From an uncultured Clostridium sp. (GTDB taxonomy: Bacteria; Bacillota; Clostridia; Christensenellales; CAG-138): 62,065 nt of DNA. Under the pieces are notes generated by a model. The model worked only from the letters and a program-made list of their open reading frames with translations, was not told the DNA's origin and ran no database searches. The stretch covers positions 1 to 62,065 of the forward strand of contig UQNF01000006.1 of assembly GCA_900542285.1 (NCBI GenBank), read 5' to 3'. The position numbers were made by a program, and so were the translations under genes. Of the stretch, positions 7,691-17,018 are shown in pieces; within the stretch, counting starts at the first letter, position 1; the number at the start of each line of letters is the position of its first letter.

Positions 7691-8333
7691 CGACGACGTC
7701 ACGCCCCAGCTCTTCAAAGACGAACTGAACGCCGGCGAGGGCGACATCGTCGTGTGGATCAACTCGCCCGGCGGCGACTGTGTAGCTGCGGCCCAAATCT
7801 ACAATATGCTGATGGATTACAAGGGCAGCGTCACGGTCAAGATCGACGGCATCGCTGCATCGGCGGCTTCGGTGATCGCTATGGCGGGAACGAAGGTGCT
7901 GGTATCCCCGGTGTCCATGATGATGATCCACAACCCGGTCACCGTAGCGATGGGTGATGCTTCGGAGATGGAAAAAGCCATCGCCATGCTTTCCGAGGTG
8001 AAGGACAGCATCATCAACGCCTATGAGATCAAGACCAATCTCTCCCGCGCGCGCCTGTCGCACATGATGGACGCGGAAACCTGGATGGACGCCCGCAAGG
8101 CCGTGGAACTCGGCTTTGCCGACGACATCCTCAAACGCGCCGAAGCGGACGAGGTCCTGGAGGACATCACCCCTCCGCAGGATTCCGTTCCGTTCTCGGA
8201 AGCGGCCGTCATGAACTCCCTTATGGAGAAGATCGCCGCGAAATGCAAGACCCGCCCCAAAGCGGACAGCGCACCCAAAGTCAAAGCCGACTCTCTCATG
8301 GAGCGGCTCAATCTCATGAAAAACTGGAGGTAA
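7575..8333 (+). CDS. ClpP-like prohead maturation protease
   Basis: A 252-residue serine protease of the ClpP fold, used by HK97-type phages to cleave the capsid delta domain. The catalytic serine lies in GIAASAAS (Ser96) and the histidine in MMMIHNP (His120). The substrate-binding NSPGGD loop is at residues 63-68. AAAGGAGG lies 6 bases before the ATG, inside the portal gene. The C-terminal 60 residues are a charged tail not needed for the fold. Confidence 0.92.
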   Translation: MKKFWKWKNRTVTNQADGTPATERTLFLSGTIASESWFDDDVTPQLFKDELNAGEGDIVVWINSPGGDCVAAAQIYNMLMDYKGSVTVKIDGIAASAASVIAMAGTKVLVSPVSMMMIHNPVTVAMGDASEMEKAIAMLSEVKDSIINAYEIKTNLSRARLSHMMDAETWMDARKAVELGFADDILKRAEADEVLEDITPPQDSVPFSEAAVMNSLMEKIAAKCKTRPKADSAPKVKADSLMERLNLMKNWR

Positions 8334-8338
8334 CTATC

Positions 8339-9550
8339 ATGAACAAGACCCTTGAAATGATCGAGAAGAGAAACCAGGCGTGGAACGCCGCGAAGGCGTT
8401 CGTGGAGAGCCGCCGCGACAAGGACGGCCTGCTTTCCGAAGCCGACGCGAAGACCTATGCCGAGATGGAGCAGAAGGTCAGAAACTACAGCGCTGAGATC
8501 GAGCGCCTGCAGGCTATGGAGGCTATGGACGCCGAAATGTCCAGGCCCCTCGGCACTCCCATTACCGGCCGCCCCATGAACGGCAGCGCGGAGGACAAGC
8601 CCGCGAAGACCGGCCGCGCCTCCGACGAGTACAGGAAGGCGATGCTGAACGCCCTGCGTTCCAACTTCCGCCAGATCAGCAACGTTCTGCAGGAAGGCAT
8701 CGACGCCCAGGGCGGCTATCTCGTCCCCGAGGAGTACGACAGCCGTCTGATCGACGCCCTCAAGGAGGAGAACGTCGTCAGAAAGATCGCCCACAGCCTG
8801 CCCACCAGCGGCGAGCATAAGATCAACATCGCCGCGACCAAGCCTGCGGCGGCCTGGATCGAGGAAGGCGGCGCTCTCAGCTTCGGCGAGGCCACCTTCG
8901 ACCAGATCATCCTCGACGCCCACAAGCTGCACGTCGCCATCAAGGTGACCGAGGAGCTGCTCTACGACAGCGCGTTCCCCCTTGAGCAGTACATCCTCGA
9001 CGCCTTCACCAAGGCGCTCGCCAACGCCGAGGAGGACGCCTTCATCAACGGCACCGGCACCGGACAGCCTCTCGGCATCCTCGCAGCGACCGGCGGCGCG
9101 CAGGTCGGAAAGACCCTCGAAAGCACCGACGTGACCGCCGACGACGTCATCGACCTCATCTACTCCCTCAAGCGCCCCTACCGCAAGAACGCCGTCTTCC
9201 TCACCAACGACAAGTGTGTCGCCGCCCTTCGCAAGCTGAAGGACGAGAACGGCCAGTTCCTGTGGCAGCCCTCTCTGCAGGCGGGCGAACCCGACACCTG
9301 CCTGGGCTACAAGATCTACACCTCTCCGTTCTTCCCGGAACCCGGCCCCAACAAGGCTGTCCTCGCGTTCGGCGATTTCTCCTACTACAACATCGGCGAC
9401 CGCGGTCCCCGTTCCTTCGCCGAACTGAAGGAACTCTTCGCCGGCAACGGCATGGTGGGCTTCGTCGCAAAGGAGCGTGTCGATGGCAAGCTGGTGCTAC
9501 CCGAGGCGATCAAGCTGCTCAAGACCGGCGCGGCCAAGAGCAGCAAGTAA
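8339..9550 (+). CDS. HK97-family major capsid protein
   Basis: A 403-residue capsid precursor. The first 100 residues form a helical, coiled-coil scaffolding (delta) domain (EMIEKRNQAWNAAKAFVESR...). The mature region starts around the QGGYLVPEEY segment (about residue 121), typical of the cleavage region in this family. The remainder (VTEELLYDSAFPLEQYI, INGTGTGQPLGIL) matches the A and P domains. The ribosome site CTGGAGG at the end of the protease gene places the ATG. Confidence 0.94.
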   Translation: MNKTLEMIEKRNQAWNAAKAFVESRRDKDGLLSEADAKTYAEMEQKVRNYSAEIERLQAMEAMDAEMSRPLGTPITGRPMNGSAEDKPAKTGRASDEYRKAMLNALRSNFRQISNVLQEGIDAQGGYLVPEEYDSRLIDALKEENVVRKIAHSLPTSGEHKINIAATKPAAAWIEEGGALSFGEATFDQIILDAHKLHVAIKVTEELLYDSAFPLEQYILDAFTKALANAEEDAFINGTGTGQPLGILAATGGAQVGKTLESTDVTADDVIDLIYSLKRPYRKNAVFLTNDKCVAALRKLKDENGQFLWQPSLQAGEPDTCLGYKIYTSPFFPEPGPNKAVLAFGDFSYYNIGDRGPRSFAELKELFAGNGMVGFVAKERVDGKLVLPEAIKLLKTGAAKSSK

Positions 9551-9571
9551 GCGTGAAAGGAGGCCGCGGTG

Positions 9572-9883
9572 ATGAATGAACTGCTTCAGAAGGTCAAGGC
9601 AAACCTCATACTCGAACATTCGGCTGACGATGATCTGATCCGGAACTTCATCATCGCGGCCGTTTCCTACGCCGAAAGCTATCAGCACATCCCGGAGGGC
9701 TTCTACGGGGAGAACCCCATGCCCGCCACCACGGAGCAGGCCGTGATCATGCTTGCCTCGCACTTCTACGAGTCGCGGGACGGCTCCACGGGCGGCTTCT
9801 TCGCCGACAACCCGCAGGCCGCGCAGCAGGTTTGGAATACCGTCAACCTTCTGCTCCGTCTGGACAGGAGGTGGCAGGTATGA
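9572..9883 (+). CDS. Head-tail connector protein (gp6-like)
   Basis: A 103-residue, mostly helical protein (LLQKVKANLIL...DDDLIRNFIIAAVSYAESY...) matching the HK97 gp6/SPP1 gp15 adaptor family that sits below the portal. The ATG at 9572 lies 7 bases after AAAGGAGG; the GTG at 9569 is the alternative. It overlaps the next gene by 4 bases. Confidence 0.85.
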   Translation: MNELLQKVKANLILEHSADDDLIRNFIIAAVSYAESYQHIPEGFYGENPMPATTEQAVIMLASHFYESRDGSTGGFFADNPQAAQQVWNTVNLLLRLDRRWQV

Positions 9884-10221
9884 GCTTCGGCAAGATGAAC
9901 GCCACGGCGGATATTGTCGAAATCCGTCGAGCGAAAGACAGCGAGGGCTTCGTTTCCGGGGAGGAGCGGGTCCTCGCTTCCGTTCGCGTGTACCGGGAGG
10001 GCCGGCACGGCTCGACGAGGTGGGTCAACCTCGCCGCGTACTCCGACGCCACCGACCTCTTCCGCTTCCGCTGTATCCCCGGCGTGACGGTCTCGACCGA
10101 ACACACCCTCGTCTGCGGCGGGGAGCGGTTCAGCATCCTCTCCGTGGAAAACGTAAGAGGGCGCGGGATGTACACGGAAGTCCTGGCGAGAAAGGTGGTG
10201 CCTACAAGTGGCAAAGGCTGA
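9880..10221 (+). CDS. Phage head closure protein
   Basis: A 113-residue protein of the SPP1 gp16-like stopper family: beta-rich, with DLFRFRCIPGVTVSTEHTLVCGGERFSILSVENV near the C-terminus. It plugs the connector until tail joining. Start and stop overlap both neighbours, as is usual for this module. Confidence 0.82.
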   Translation: MSFGKMNATADIVEIRRAKDSEGFVSGEERVLASVRVYREGRHGSTRWVNLAAYSDATDLFRFRCIPGVTVSTEHTLVCGGERFSILSVENVRGRGMYTEVLARKVVPTSGKG

Positions 10222-10636
10222 TATCAAAATGCCGGACGAGTTTCTCGAAAAACTCGCTCATCTGGCGAAGGACGAGGACGGCATGGCCGAGCGTGTGCTT
10301 TCAGCCGGCGCGGAGGTCGTTGAGGCGAGAGTCCGCTCGAACCTCTCCGGCGTCATCGGCAGAGGCACGAAGGAGGAGTCCCGTTCCACGGGACAGCTTC
10401 TCGCTTCCCTCGGCACGTCTTCCGTAAAGCTGGACCGGGACGGCAACCACAACGTGAAGGTGGGCTTCGCCGAACCCCGGCGTGACGGGGACAGCAACGC
10501 CAAGATCGCCAACATCCTCGAATACGGCAGACACGGACAGCCGCCGAAGCCGTTTCTGAAACCCGCCAAATCGGCGTCCAAGGCTGCCGCCATCGAAGCC
10601 ATGAAGCGGGCGCTTGAAGAGGAGGTCGGCAAATGA
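10208..10636 (+). CDS. HK97 gp10-like tail completion protein
   Basis: A 142-residue protein. The central RSTGQLLASLG...VGFAEP...IANILEYGRHGQPPKPFLKPA is the hallmark of the HK97_gp10 family. The start is GTG, overlapping the closure gene by 14 bases. It acts in head-tail joining or tail-tube capping. Confidence 0.85.
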   Translation: MAKADIKMPDEFLEKLAHLAKDEDGMAERVLSAGAEVVEARVRSNLSGVIGRGTKEESRSTGQLLASLGTSSVKLDRDGNHNVKVGFAEPRRDGDSNAKIANILEYGRHGQPPKPFLKPAKSASKAAAIEAMKRALEEEVGK

Positions 10637-10980
10637 GCATACTGGAAGACCTGACTTCGCTCCTGGCGACGAAGGGCGTTCCCGTCGAGACCGGGATCTT
10701 CTCGGATGAAGCGCCGGACGCCTACGTCGTTATAACCCCGCTCTCCGACACCTTTGACCTTCACGCTGACGACGCGCCGGGCGTGGACGTCCAGGAGGCG
10801 AGGCTTTCGCTGTACACGAAAGGCAGCTACACGGCGCTGAAGAACCGTCTCGTGCATCTGCTTCTGCGTGAGGATTTCACAATAACGGGCAGGATGTACA
10901 ACGGATATGAAACCGATACGGGCTATCACCACTATACTGTGGACGCCGCCCGCTACTACGAATATGAAATGGAGGAATGA
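10633..10980 (+). CDS. Tail terminator-like protein
   Basis: A 115-residue alpha/beta protein located exactly where siphoviruses encode the tail terminator that stops tube polymerisation. DAYVVITPL, a LTSLLATKGVPVETG helix and a C-terminal beta strand fit the family. The assignment relies partly on gene order. Confidence 0.7.
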   Translation: MSILEDLTSLLATKGVPVETGIFSDEAPDAYVVITPLSDTFDLHADDAPGVDVQEARLSLYTKGSYTALKNRLVHLLLREDFTITGRMYNGYETDTGYHHYTVDAARYYEYEMEE

Positions 10981-10982
10981 TC

Positions 10983-11606
10983 ATGGCTACGATCGGTCTT
11001 GACAAACTTTATTACGCCAACATCACCGAGGACGATCAGGGCAACGAGACCTACGACGAACCCCAGGTGCTGGCGAAAGCTATGACCGCCGATCTGACGG
11101 TCGAACTGAACGAGGCGACGCTGTACGCCGACGACGGCGCGGCGGAGGTCGTGAAGGAGTTCAAATCCGGCACCCTCTCCCTGGGCGTCGACGACATCGG
11201 TGCGAAGACCGCCGGCGACCTTACGGGCACCACCATCGACAGCAACGGTGTGGTGATCTCCGCGTCCGAGGACGGCGGCAGGCCCGTGGCGGTCGGCTTC
11301 CGCGCCAAGAAGTCCAACGACAAGTACCGCTACTACTGGCTCTACCGGGTCAAGTTCGGCATCCCCGCCACCAACCTCGCCACGAAGGGCGATTCCATCA
11401 CCTTCTCCACGCCTACCATCGAGGGCACCATCATGCGCCGCAACCGAGAGGACGCTTTCGGCAAACACCCCTGGAAGGCGGAGGTCACCGAAGGCGCGGA
11501 GGGTGTTAACGGCAGCGTCATCGAAAGCTGGTATGACGCCGTGTACGAACCCGCGGGTCTCAATATCACGCCCATCAATCTGCCCGGCGACAGTCAGCTT
11601 ATGTAA
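10983..11606 (+). CDS. Major tail tube protein
   Basis: A 207-residue beta-rich protein (MATIGLDKLYYANITED...), matching the Firmicutes siphovirus major tail protein family. It polymerises into the tail tube. ATG at 10983 lies 7 bases after GGAGGA; the in-frame ATG at 10977 touches the ribosome site and is less likely. Confidence 0.87.
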   Translation: MATIGLDKLYYANITEDDQGNETYDEPQVLAKAMTADLTVELNEATLYADDGAAEVVKEFKSGTLSLGVDDIGAKTAGDLTGTTIDSNGVVISASEDGGRPVAVGFRAKKSNDKYRYYWLYRVKFGIPATNLATKGDSITFSTPTIEGTIMRRNREDAFGKHPWKAEVTEGAEGVNGSVIESWYDAVYEPAGLNITPINLPGDSQLM

Positions 11607-11618
11607 GGAGGCGCGGTC

Positions 11619-12002
11619 ATGGATAACGAACGCAGTTCTTTCATCAATATCGGCGGCGAGGAGTACGAACTGATCCTCACGACCAGGGCAACGAAAGAGA
11701 TCGCCGCACGATACGGCGGCCTTGAAAACCTCGGAGACAAGCTCCTCAAGAACAAGAACTTCGAAATGGCTCTTGGTGAGATCGTATGGCTCATTACTCT
11801 TCTTGCCAATCAGAGCATTCTCATCCACAACCTCAAGAACAGGGATGAAAAGAAACCCCTGCTCACTGAGGAGGACGTTGAGCTTCTGACAGTACCCTCG
11901 GATCTTGCCGAGTACAAGGCGGCAATAACCGAAGCCATGTATAAGGGTACGAAACGCAATATTGAGAGCGAGGAAGACTCAAAAAACACGGCGGCCGGGT
12001 AA
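11619..12002 (+). CDS. Tail assembly chaperone, short form (gpG-like)
   Basis: A 127-residue helical protein between the tube and tape-measure genes. This is the place of the gpG-like chaperone that coats the tape measure during assembly. GGEEYELILTTRATKEIAARYGGLENL is typical. Fifteen bases before its stop is the heptamer A AAA AAC, so a second, longer product is expected (see the entry ending at 12190). Confidence 0.85.
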   Translation: MDNERSSFINIGGEEYELILTTRATKEIAARYGGLENLGDKLLKNKNFEMALGEIVWLITLLANQSILIHNLKNRDEKKPLLTEEDVELLTVPSDLAEYKAAITEAMYKGTKRNIESEEDSKNTAAG

Positions 12003-12190
12003 GCGACGAAGAGCTGTTTACCCGGCTCCTTTATTACGGCATCGCCCAGCTCCATCTGACACAGGATGAGTTCTGGGCGATGCCGTTCGGTTTGATGCTC
12101 GATCTATGGGAATGCCATAAACAATTCAGCGGCATCTCCAAACCTAAAAGAGAGCATTTTATCGATGAAATAATACCGGACGGGATCTGA
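11619..12190 (+). CDS. Tail assembly chaperone, -1 frameshift product (gpG-T-like)
   Basis: A -1 slip at A AAA AAC (11981-11987) moves ribosomes into a frame open to the TGA at 12188. It adds about 67 residues: KHGGRVSDEELFTRLLYY, then GIAQLHLTQDEFWAMPFGL, then the C-terminal REHFIDEIIPDGI. That sequence matches the T extension of Firmicutes siphovirus chaperones (EFW..PF). The extension has no ribosome site or good start of its own, and without the slip the 190 bp between genes would be empty. In lambda the G-T fusion is made in a fixed ratio and is essential for tail length control. Confidence 0.8.
11981..11987 (+). promoter_or_regulatory. -1 ribosomal frameshift heptamer A AAA AAC
   Basis: The heptamer is in the correct phase (codons TCA AAA AAC of the zero frame) and lies 12 bases before the TAA stop. 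GC-rich sequence (CACGGCGGCCGGG) follows directly and could help pausing. It fits the X XXY YYZ rule. Confidence 0.8.
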
Positions 12191-12207
12191 GAAAGGAGGA
12201 ATGCTGA

Positions 12208-14736
12208 TTGGCTGATAATTTCGGATTAAGGATCGGTCTTGAAGGAGAGAAGGAATTTAAGAAGGCTCTTTCTGATATCAATTCCTCCTTCAAAGTTCTG
12301 GGATCGGAAATGAAGCTCGTTTCCTCCCAATTTGACGCAAACGACAGATCGGTCGAGGCACTCACATCCCGAAACGCCGTTCTCAACAAAGAGATCGACG
12401 CGCAGAAACAAAAGATCGAAACCTTGAAGGCGGCGCTTGATAACGCCGCTTCTTCATTTGGCGAGAATGACCGGCGCACACAGAACTGGCAGATACAGCT
12501 CAATAATGCAGAAGCCGCGCTGAACGGCATGGAGCGAGAGCTGAAGGACAACAACGCCGCTCTCGAAAACGCGGAGTCGGGATTCGATGAAGCCGGCAAG
12601 GAAGCGGATGAGTTCGGCAAAGAGGTCGACAAGGCGGGAGATCAGAGCGAGGATGCCGGCGGCAAGCTGAAAAAGGTCGGCGAGGTCGCAAAGGAAGTCG
12701 GCAAGGCAATGGCCGCCGCGATGGTGGCTATCGGCACCGCTGCTGTTGCCGCGGGCAAGAAGCTGTGGGATATGGCCAACGACGTGGCCTCCGCGGGTGA
12801 CGCAATAGATAAGACCTCACAGAAGATCGGCATTTCGGCAGAATCGTTTCAGGAATGGTCATATGTATTTGAGAGAAGCGGTGCGGATGTAAACGGCCTG
12901 CAGACGGGCATGAAAAAACTGTCCGGAGTCATTTCGGAAGCCGCCAATGGCTCAGACAAGGCGGCTGAGAAGCTTGCCGCTGTGGGCTTGTCCATAGAGG
13001 ACCTGAACGGAAAGAGTCAGGATGAACAGCTGTCTATAGTCATTGCCGCATTGCAGGATATGGAGGCCGGTGCCGACAGAACGGCCGCGGCCAACAACCT
13101 CCTCGGCAAGTCGGCTGTCGATATGGCCGCTGTCCTCAATATGAGTGCCGAGGAAACGGAGGCTCTGAAGCAGGAAGCGCATGACTACGGAATGGTCATG
13201 TCAAACGAGGCCGTTGCCGCTTCTGCTTCGTTTGAGGATTCGCTCTCGAGGCTTAAGGGCACTATGGGCGGTCTCAAGAACCGCATGGTCGGTGAGCTTC
13301 TTCCGGGAATATCATCCATACTTGACGGTCTTTCGGATCTGGTGGCCGGTAACGATGAAGCCGGTGAAAAGATTAAAAAAGGCGTCACGGACGTGATCGG
13401 TTCTATTACAAGCATGATCCCGCAGGTCGTGACGCTCGTTCTTACGATCGCGTCAGCTGTGCTTGAGAGCGCACCTGCGATCATCTCTGCGCTCGCCGAG
13501 GGCATAATCGGTGCGATACCGCAACTGCTCCCCGTTGTAATGCAGGTCATACTCGAGATAGTAACAGCACTCATTGACCTTTTGCCCCAGATCATTGAGG
13601 CGGGAATGCAGATAATCGCGTCTCTCATTACAGGAATTGCCGAAGCGTTACCTACGCTTATTCCGCAGGTGGTTGAGGTGGTCGTCCAGATAGTACAGAC
13701 ACTCATCGATAACCTTCCCATGATCCTTGACGCGGCTCTTCAGCTGATCGAAGGTCTGGCACAGGGCATACTTGATGCGATCCCCGTGCTGATCGAGGCG
13801 CTGCCCGAGGTGATAATGGGCATAATCAATTTCCTGCTCGATGCAATTCCTCAGATAATCGAAACGGGAATAAAGCTCATCACGTCACTGGTATCCGCTC
13901 TTCCGACGATAATCGCAAAAATCGTTGAAGCGATCCCCAAAATAATCGACGGCATAATCAAAGCTGTGCTCGGCGCTATCCCGCAGATCATTCAGGCGGG
14001 CATACAGCTCCTGATCTCGCTCGTTCAGGCACTGCCCACCATAATCGTTGAAATAGTGAAGGCTATTCCCGAAATAATCGGCGGCATAATCGATGCTTTG
14101 ATAGAGAATATCCCGCTTATCATACAGGCTGGTGTCGAGCTCTTTGTAGCTCTTATCGAGAACCTTCCGACCATCATAATCGAGATAGTTAAAGCTATCC
14201 CGCAGATAATCACGGGCATTGTTGAGGCGATCGGATCATTGGCGTATAAACTCGTTGAGGCCGGTGGAAACCTTCTCAAAGGTCTGTGGGAGGGCATATC
14301 CAACGCCGCTTCATGGCTGTGGAACAAGGTCAAGGAGTGGGCCGGAGGGCTCATCGACGGAATCAAGAACTTCTTCGGCATACACAGCCCGAGTACTGTA
14401 TTCGCCGGTATCGGCGAGAACATGGGACTTGGTCTCGGAGAGGGCTTTGTTGACGCCATGGACGACGTGGAAAAGGAAATGGAGAAAGCCATTCCGACTG
14501 ATTTCGATATGGATCCTGTAAAGGCCGCGGCGAACATTGATGTTACTGCGGGCATCTCTCAGAAGAACGCGATCACAGTCTCGCTTGCGGCGATGCTCGA
14601 TCTTATGAAGACGTATCTGCCGCAGATGGGTGTACGTCAGATAGTGACGGACACTGGCGCGGTCGTAGGCTGGCTTGCTCCCGAGATGGATGCCGCGCTT
14701 GGAGATCTTCAGAAACTGAAAGTGAGGTACGCATGA
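12208..14736 (+). CDS. Tail tape measure protein
   Basis: An 842-residue protein that sets tail length. The N-terminal 170 residues form a long coiled coil (ALTSRNAVLNKEIDAQKQKI...). A short membrane-like segment (AMAAAMVAIGTAAVAAGKKL) follows. Residues 395-675 are an amphipathic, hydrophobic repeat region rich in II, LP and AIP, and the C-terminus has GWLAPEMDAALG. The start is TTG (MADNFGLRIGLEGEKEF), 7 bases after AAAGGAGGA; the ATG at 12201 runs into a stop. From here on the codon third positions are clearly less G+C-rich than in the head genes. Confidence 0.93.
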   Translation: MADNFGLRIGLEGEKEFKKALSDINSSFKVLGSEMKLVSSQFDANDRSVEALTSRNAVLNKEIDAQKQKIETLKAALDNAASSFGENDRRTQNWQIQLNNAEAALNGMERELKDNNAALENAESGFDEAGKEADEFGKEVDKAGDQSEDAGGKLKKVGEVAKEVGKAMAAAMVAIGTAAVAAGKKLWDMANDVASAGDAIDKTSQKIGISAESFQEWSYVFERSGADVNGLQTGMKKLSGVISEAANGSDKAAEKLAAVGLSIEDLNGKSQDEQLSIVIAALQDMEAGADRTAAANNLLGKSAVDMAAVLNMSAEETEALKQEAHDYGMVMSNEAVAASASFEDSLSRLKGTMGGLKNRMVGELLPGISSILDGLSDLVAGNDEAGEKIKKGVTDVIGSITSMIPQVVTLVLTIASAVLESAPAIISALAEGIIGAIPQLLPVVMQVILEIVTALIDLLPQIIEAGMQIIASLITGIAEALPTLIPQVVEVVVQIVQTLIDNLPMILDAALQLIEGLAQGILDAIPVLIEALPEVIMGIINFLLDAIPQIIETGIKLITSLVSALPTIIAKIVEAIPKIIDGIIKAVLGAIPQIIQAGIQLLISLVQALPTIIVEIVKAIPEIIGGIIDALIENIPLIIQAGVELFVALIENLPTIIIEIVKAIPQIITGIVEAIGSLAYKLVEAGGNLLKGLWEGISNAASWLWNKVKEWAGGLIDGIKNFFGIHSPSTVFAGIGENMGLGLGEGFVDAMDDVEKEMEKAIPTDFDMDPVKAAANIDVTAGISQKNAITVSLAAMLDLMKTYLPQMGVRQIVTDTGAVVGWLAPEMDAALGDLQKLKVRYA
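13846..14241 (+). repeat. Three 44-residue repeats inside the tape measure gene
   Basis: Three successive 132-bp units encode IPQIIETGIK..., IPQIIQAGIQ... and IPLIIQAGVE..., each containing (A/N)LPTII..IV.AIP.II.GI. Looser copies extend upstream to about 13400. Gain or loss of units would change tail length in steps. Confidence 0.75.
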
Positions 14737-15368
14737 GCTGGATAGCATTCGGACGAATAAATACGAAAAACTATGGGCTCATAGTTGCCCCGTATGAAAT
14801 ACCGATGCCGCCTGCAAAAACGGATTATGTTGAGGTTCCCGGGAGAGACGGATCCCTTGATATGACCGAAGCACTCGGAACCGTCCGTTACGGTGACAGA
14901 GTGATCAATATTACGATGTATGCCGTAGGCAGTTACAGGAGCAGACTTTTTGAGTTTGTGAACCTGCTGCATGGGCAAAGGATGTACATCGTTTTCGATA
15001 AGGATATCGGGTACACCTACAACGGCAGGATCGACGTTAACGGGATAACAAAGCAGGATGGTTACTGCGAGATTTCGGTGACTGTTACTGCGGAGCCCTA
15101 TAAGCTTGAAGAGAATGATACGACAGTCACTGTCAGCGGAAGCGGACGGGCATATCTGGTTAACGGGAAAATGCCGGTAGTGCCAACGGTCAAGACCACT
15201 GAGGAAACGTCTCTGACGTTCGCTTCGAACGGACAGAATATCACGGTTACCTTATCCGCAGGAGAGCATATCATACCACAGCTGTATCTTGCGTCAAACG
15301 ACAGCAAGCGAGTAACGGTAGCCTCCTTCGGAACGACAACGTTTTCATTTAAGAAGGGCTGGCTATGA
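14733..15368 (+). CDS. Distal tail protein (Dit)
   Basis: A 211-residue protein that forms the hub between tail tube and tip. The N-terminal FGRINTKNYGLIV...KTDYVEVPGRDGSLDMTEALG matches the siphovirus tail component family, and a galectin-like C-terminal half follows. It overlaps the tape measure gene by 4 bases. Confidence 0.87.
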   Translation: MSWIAFGRINTKNYGLIVAPYEIPMPPAKTDYVEVPGRDGSLDMTEALGTVRYGDRVINITMYAVGSYRSRLFEFVNLLHGQRMYIVFDKDIGYTYNGRIDVNGITKQDGYCEISVTVTAEPYKLEENDTTVTVSGSGRAYLVNGKMPVVPTVKTTEETSLTFASNGQNITVTLSAGEHIIPQLYLASNDSKRVTVASFGTTTFSFKKGWL

Positions 15369-17014
15369 TCTACACCATTTATTCCGATTCCTTCCTTGTT
15401 TACGATCCGCGGTTACCCGAGTACGCGGTCATCGATCCCATACTGAACTTATCTGTAAACGAGCCCGGATTACTGACGTTTACCGTTCCCGATACGAATC
15501 CGTCTGCGGGAAACATAACGAAGCTCGTCAGCAGAATAAAGGTATTCAGGGACAGCTACCAGATATTCCAAGGCAGAGCGATCAAGGATGAGCGCACACT
15601 CGGGAATATGCACAAATACACAGTCGAAGGGTGCATCGCGTTTCTTATCGACAGCGTGCGGGAGCCATATTCCTTTACGGGCACTCCCGCACAGTTCTTT
15701 GCTTTCCTGCTAAACGGCCATAATGGAAGCGTAGCAGAATCACAGAGGCTAATTGCCGGTTCTTGCACTGTCACCGATGAAAACGACATTACCCCGTATT
15801 CAGAGCTTTGGGACTCTACATGGAACGTGATGAAGAGCAAACTCATCGACAAGTATGGAGGGTATCTGTATGTTACGTTCAACCGGGACAGTAAACCCGT
15901 TCTAAACTGGCTTGCTGAGCCGCCCGATACGGCTACACAGAAGATCGAGTTCGGAGAGAACCTGTTATCACTGGCGATAACAAAAGACGCGGATGAATCG
16001 TACACAGCATGCGTTCCGCTTGGAGCAAAGCTGAAGGCTATCGATCCTGCATATGAGACCGAAGCAAGGCTTACGATCGCGGACGTTCATGACAACGATC
16101 CCCGGCTCATCGATTCGGCGAATGCCGCTATCTATGGCACCATCTATGCTCCTGTCAGTCTTACCACATGGGATGACGTTACCCTTCCGACGAACCTGTT
16201 ACACAAAGCACAGGCATGGCTTGCGGCGCAGGGTGCAAGATTGAAGGAAACGATACAGCTGACGGCTGTGGACCTTGCCGCCCTTGATACCAACGTTGAA
16301 ACGTTCAAGTTCCTCGACCGAGTTATCGTCTCGTGCGGCGACATACTGCCTGAAGCGTATTTTGTGCTGACCAAAATGACTATCCCTATTCAGAACCCGG
16401 CCGCTACACGTATCACGATAGGAGACAGCCGGGCTTCGCTCGTTGCGGATAATACCGGCAGGATAAACGGAGCGATCGACAGGATCGAGGGCATCGAGTC
16501 AGACTACGTCACCAACAGCGGTGCTGTAGAGATAGTCCAACAGCAGATCACCAACAATACAAGCATCCTCCAGTCGGCACAGCAGATCATCATGTCGGCG
16601 CTGGAGGACTATGTTGCCACTTCCGATTTCGAGCAGTTTCAGAGCACTGTTATGACCACGCTTTCGGTCATGGCAGGCACTATCGAGATGAACTTCTATG
16701 AAACGAATTCTGAAATATCGGATCTGAACGGAGATATGAATCAGCAGTTTGAGGCCATACATGGTTTCATACGCATGATTGCCTCCGGCATCGTCATCGG
16801 CGAGAGCACCTCTAACATAAAGCTTAAGCTCGAAAACGACATCCTCTACTTCTTCACCGGTGACGAGGATTCCGTATCCACGGAGAACGCCATAGCCTAT
16901 TTCTCGGCTGGAAAGCTGTATGTCAATACCGTGCAGATCCTTACCGGTATGAGGATTGGCCCCTTCGCATGGATGCCGGAGTCAGACAACCTTAATTTCA
17001 AGCTTACGGAGTGA
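15365..17014 (+). CDS. Tail-associated protein (Tal / tail endopeptidase-like)
   Basis: A 549-residue baseplate protein. Residues 1-370 (FLVYDPRLPEYAVIDPILNLSVNEPGLLTFTVP...) match the gp44-like tail hub domain of Firmicutes siphoviruses. The C-terminal 180 residues are coiled-coil and beta elements (VEIVQQQITNNTSILQSAQQ) that probably form a trimeric spike. I see no clear peptidase motif, so an enzymatic role is uncertain. It overlaps Dit by 4 bases. Confidence 0.82.
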   Translation: MIYTIYSDSFLVYDPRLPEYAVIDPILNLSVNEPGLLTFTVPDTNPSAGNITKLVSRIKVFRDSYQIFQGRAIKDERTLGNMHKYTVEGCIAFLIDSVREPYSFTGTPAQFFAFLLNGHNGSVAESQRLIAGSCTVTDENDITPYSELWDSTWNVMKSKLIDKYGGYLYVTFNRDSKPVLNWLAEPPDTATQKIEFGENLLSLAITKDADESYTACVPLGAKLKAIDPAYETEARLTIADVHDNDPRLIDSANAAIYGTIYAPVSLTTWDDVTLPTNLLHKAQAWLAAQGARLKETIQLTAVDLAALDTNVETFKFLDRVIVSCGDILPEAYFVLTKMTIPIQNPAATRITIGDSRASLVADNTGRINGAIDRIEGIESDYVTNSGAVEIVQQQITNNTSILQSAQQIIMSALEDYVATSDFEQFQSTVMTTLSVMAGTIEMNFYETNSEISDLNGDMNQQFEAIHGFIRMIASGIVIGESTSNIKLKLENDILYFFTGDEDSVSTENAIAYFSAGKLYVNTVQILTGMRIGPFAWMPESDNLNFKLTE

Positions 17015-17018
17015 TGAT

